From JAFGED01 sp964551295 (GTDB lineage: Bacteria; Chloroflexota; Anaerolineae; B4-G1): 14,418 nt of DNA. The stretch spans positions 1-14,418 of the forward strand of contig CAZKDJ010000104.1 of NCBI GenBank assembly GCA_964551295.1. Direction: 5' to 3'. Both the position numbers and the translations under genes were made by a program. The notes under the pieces are model-generated. The model saw only the letters and a list, made by a program, of their open reading frames with translations. It had not been told where the DNA came from and searched no databases. The number at the start of each line of letters is the position of its first letter. Positions within the stretch are counted from its first letter, which is position 1. Positions 14,361 through 14,418 of this stretch are shown here, one piece after another.

Positions 14361-14418
14361 AAGCTGCTCCGCATTTAGGAAATTGGAAATCTGAACCTCG
14401 CCACATTCTACCGGGGAG

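Overview
The window looks like a chromosomal piece of a Chloroflexota bacterium (Anaerolineae-like, probably environmental). This assignment is an inference from protein style: a Tat-type solute-binding lipoprotein with a 'VEKEVVVTQVVEKE'-type linker, a receiver plus Roadblock/LC7 protein with a proline-rich linker, and a secreted glycosidase ending near a 'YMPLI' motif. No rRNA, tRNA or CRISPR array was seen.

Left part (1-8506, plus strand): a beta-mannan or related beta-glycan utilisation locus. It holds the 3' end of a GH130-type glycoside phosphorylase, a CUT1-type sugar ABC importer (binding protein and two permeases, no ATPase here), a DUF5060/DUF4038 putative glycosidase lipoprotein, and a broken secreted GH5 mannanase-like gene. 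The likely logic is that exported enzymes cut the glycan, the importer takes up oligosaccharides, and the GH130 enzyme phosphorolyses them in the cytoplasm.

The broken GH5 gene (6676-8506) carries an 80-bp mini transposable element (6981-7060) with 12-bp terminal inverted repeats (11/12 match) and an 8-bp target duplication, GCCATTTT. Removing the element and one duplicate copy restores the reading frame exactly. The same gene lacks the first half of its GH5 barrel, and a second copy of its beta-sandwich module is lodged inside the last part of the barrel.

The gap between the GH130 gene and the transporter (717-1090) holds a candidate minus-strand small RNA of about 100 nt. It has a -35/-10 pair at 17-bp spacing, an internal hairpin, and a 12-bp terminator stem followed by TTTTATTT. 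The gap 4571-4871 holds a plus-strand promoter-like pair followed by two perfect hairpins.

Right part: yjbQ (UPF0047) with its own promoter, then an orphan C-terminal piece of a GH2 beta-galactosidase-like protein. Convergent to these, on the minus strand, is a tight group in transcription order: receiver-Roadblock protein, polA (complete, with proofreading residues intact), and a BadF/BadG-family sugar kinase whose ribosome-binding site lies inside the end of polA.
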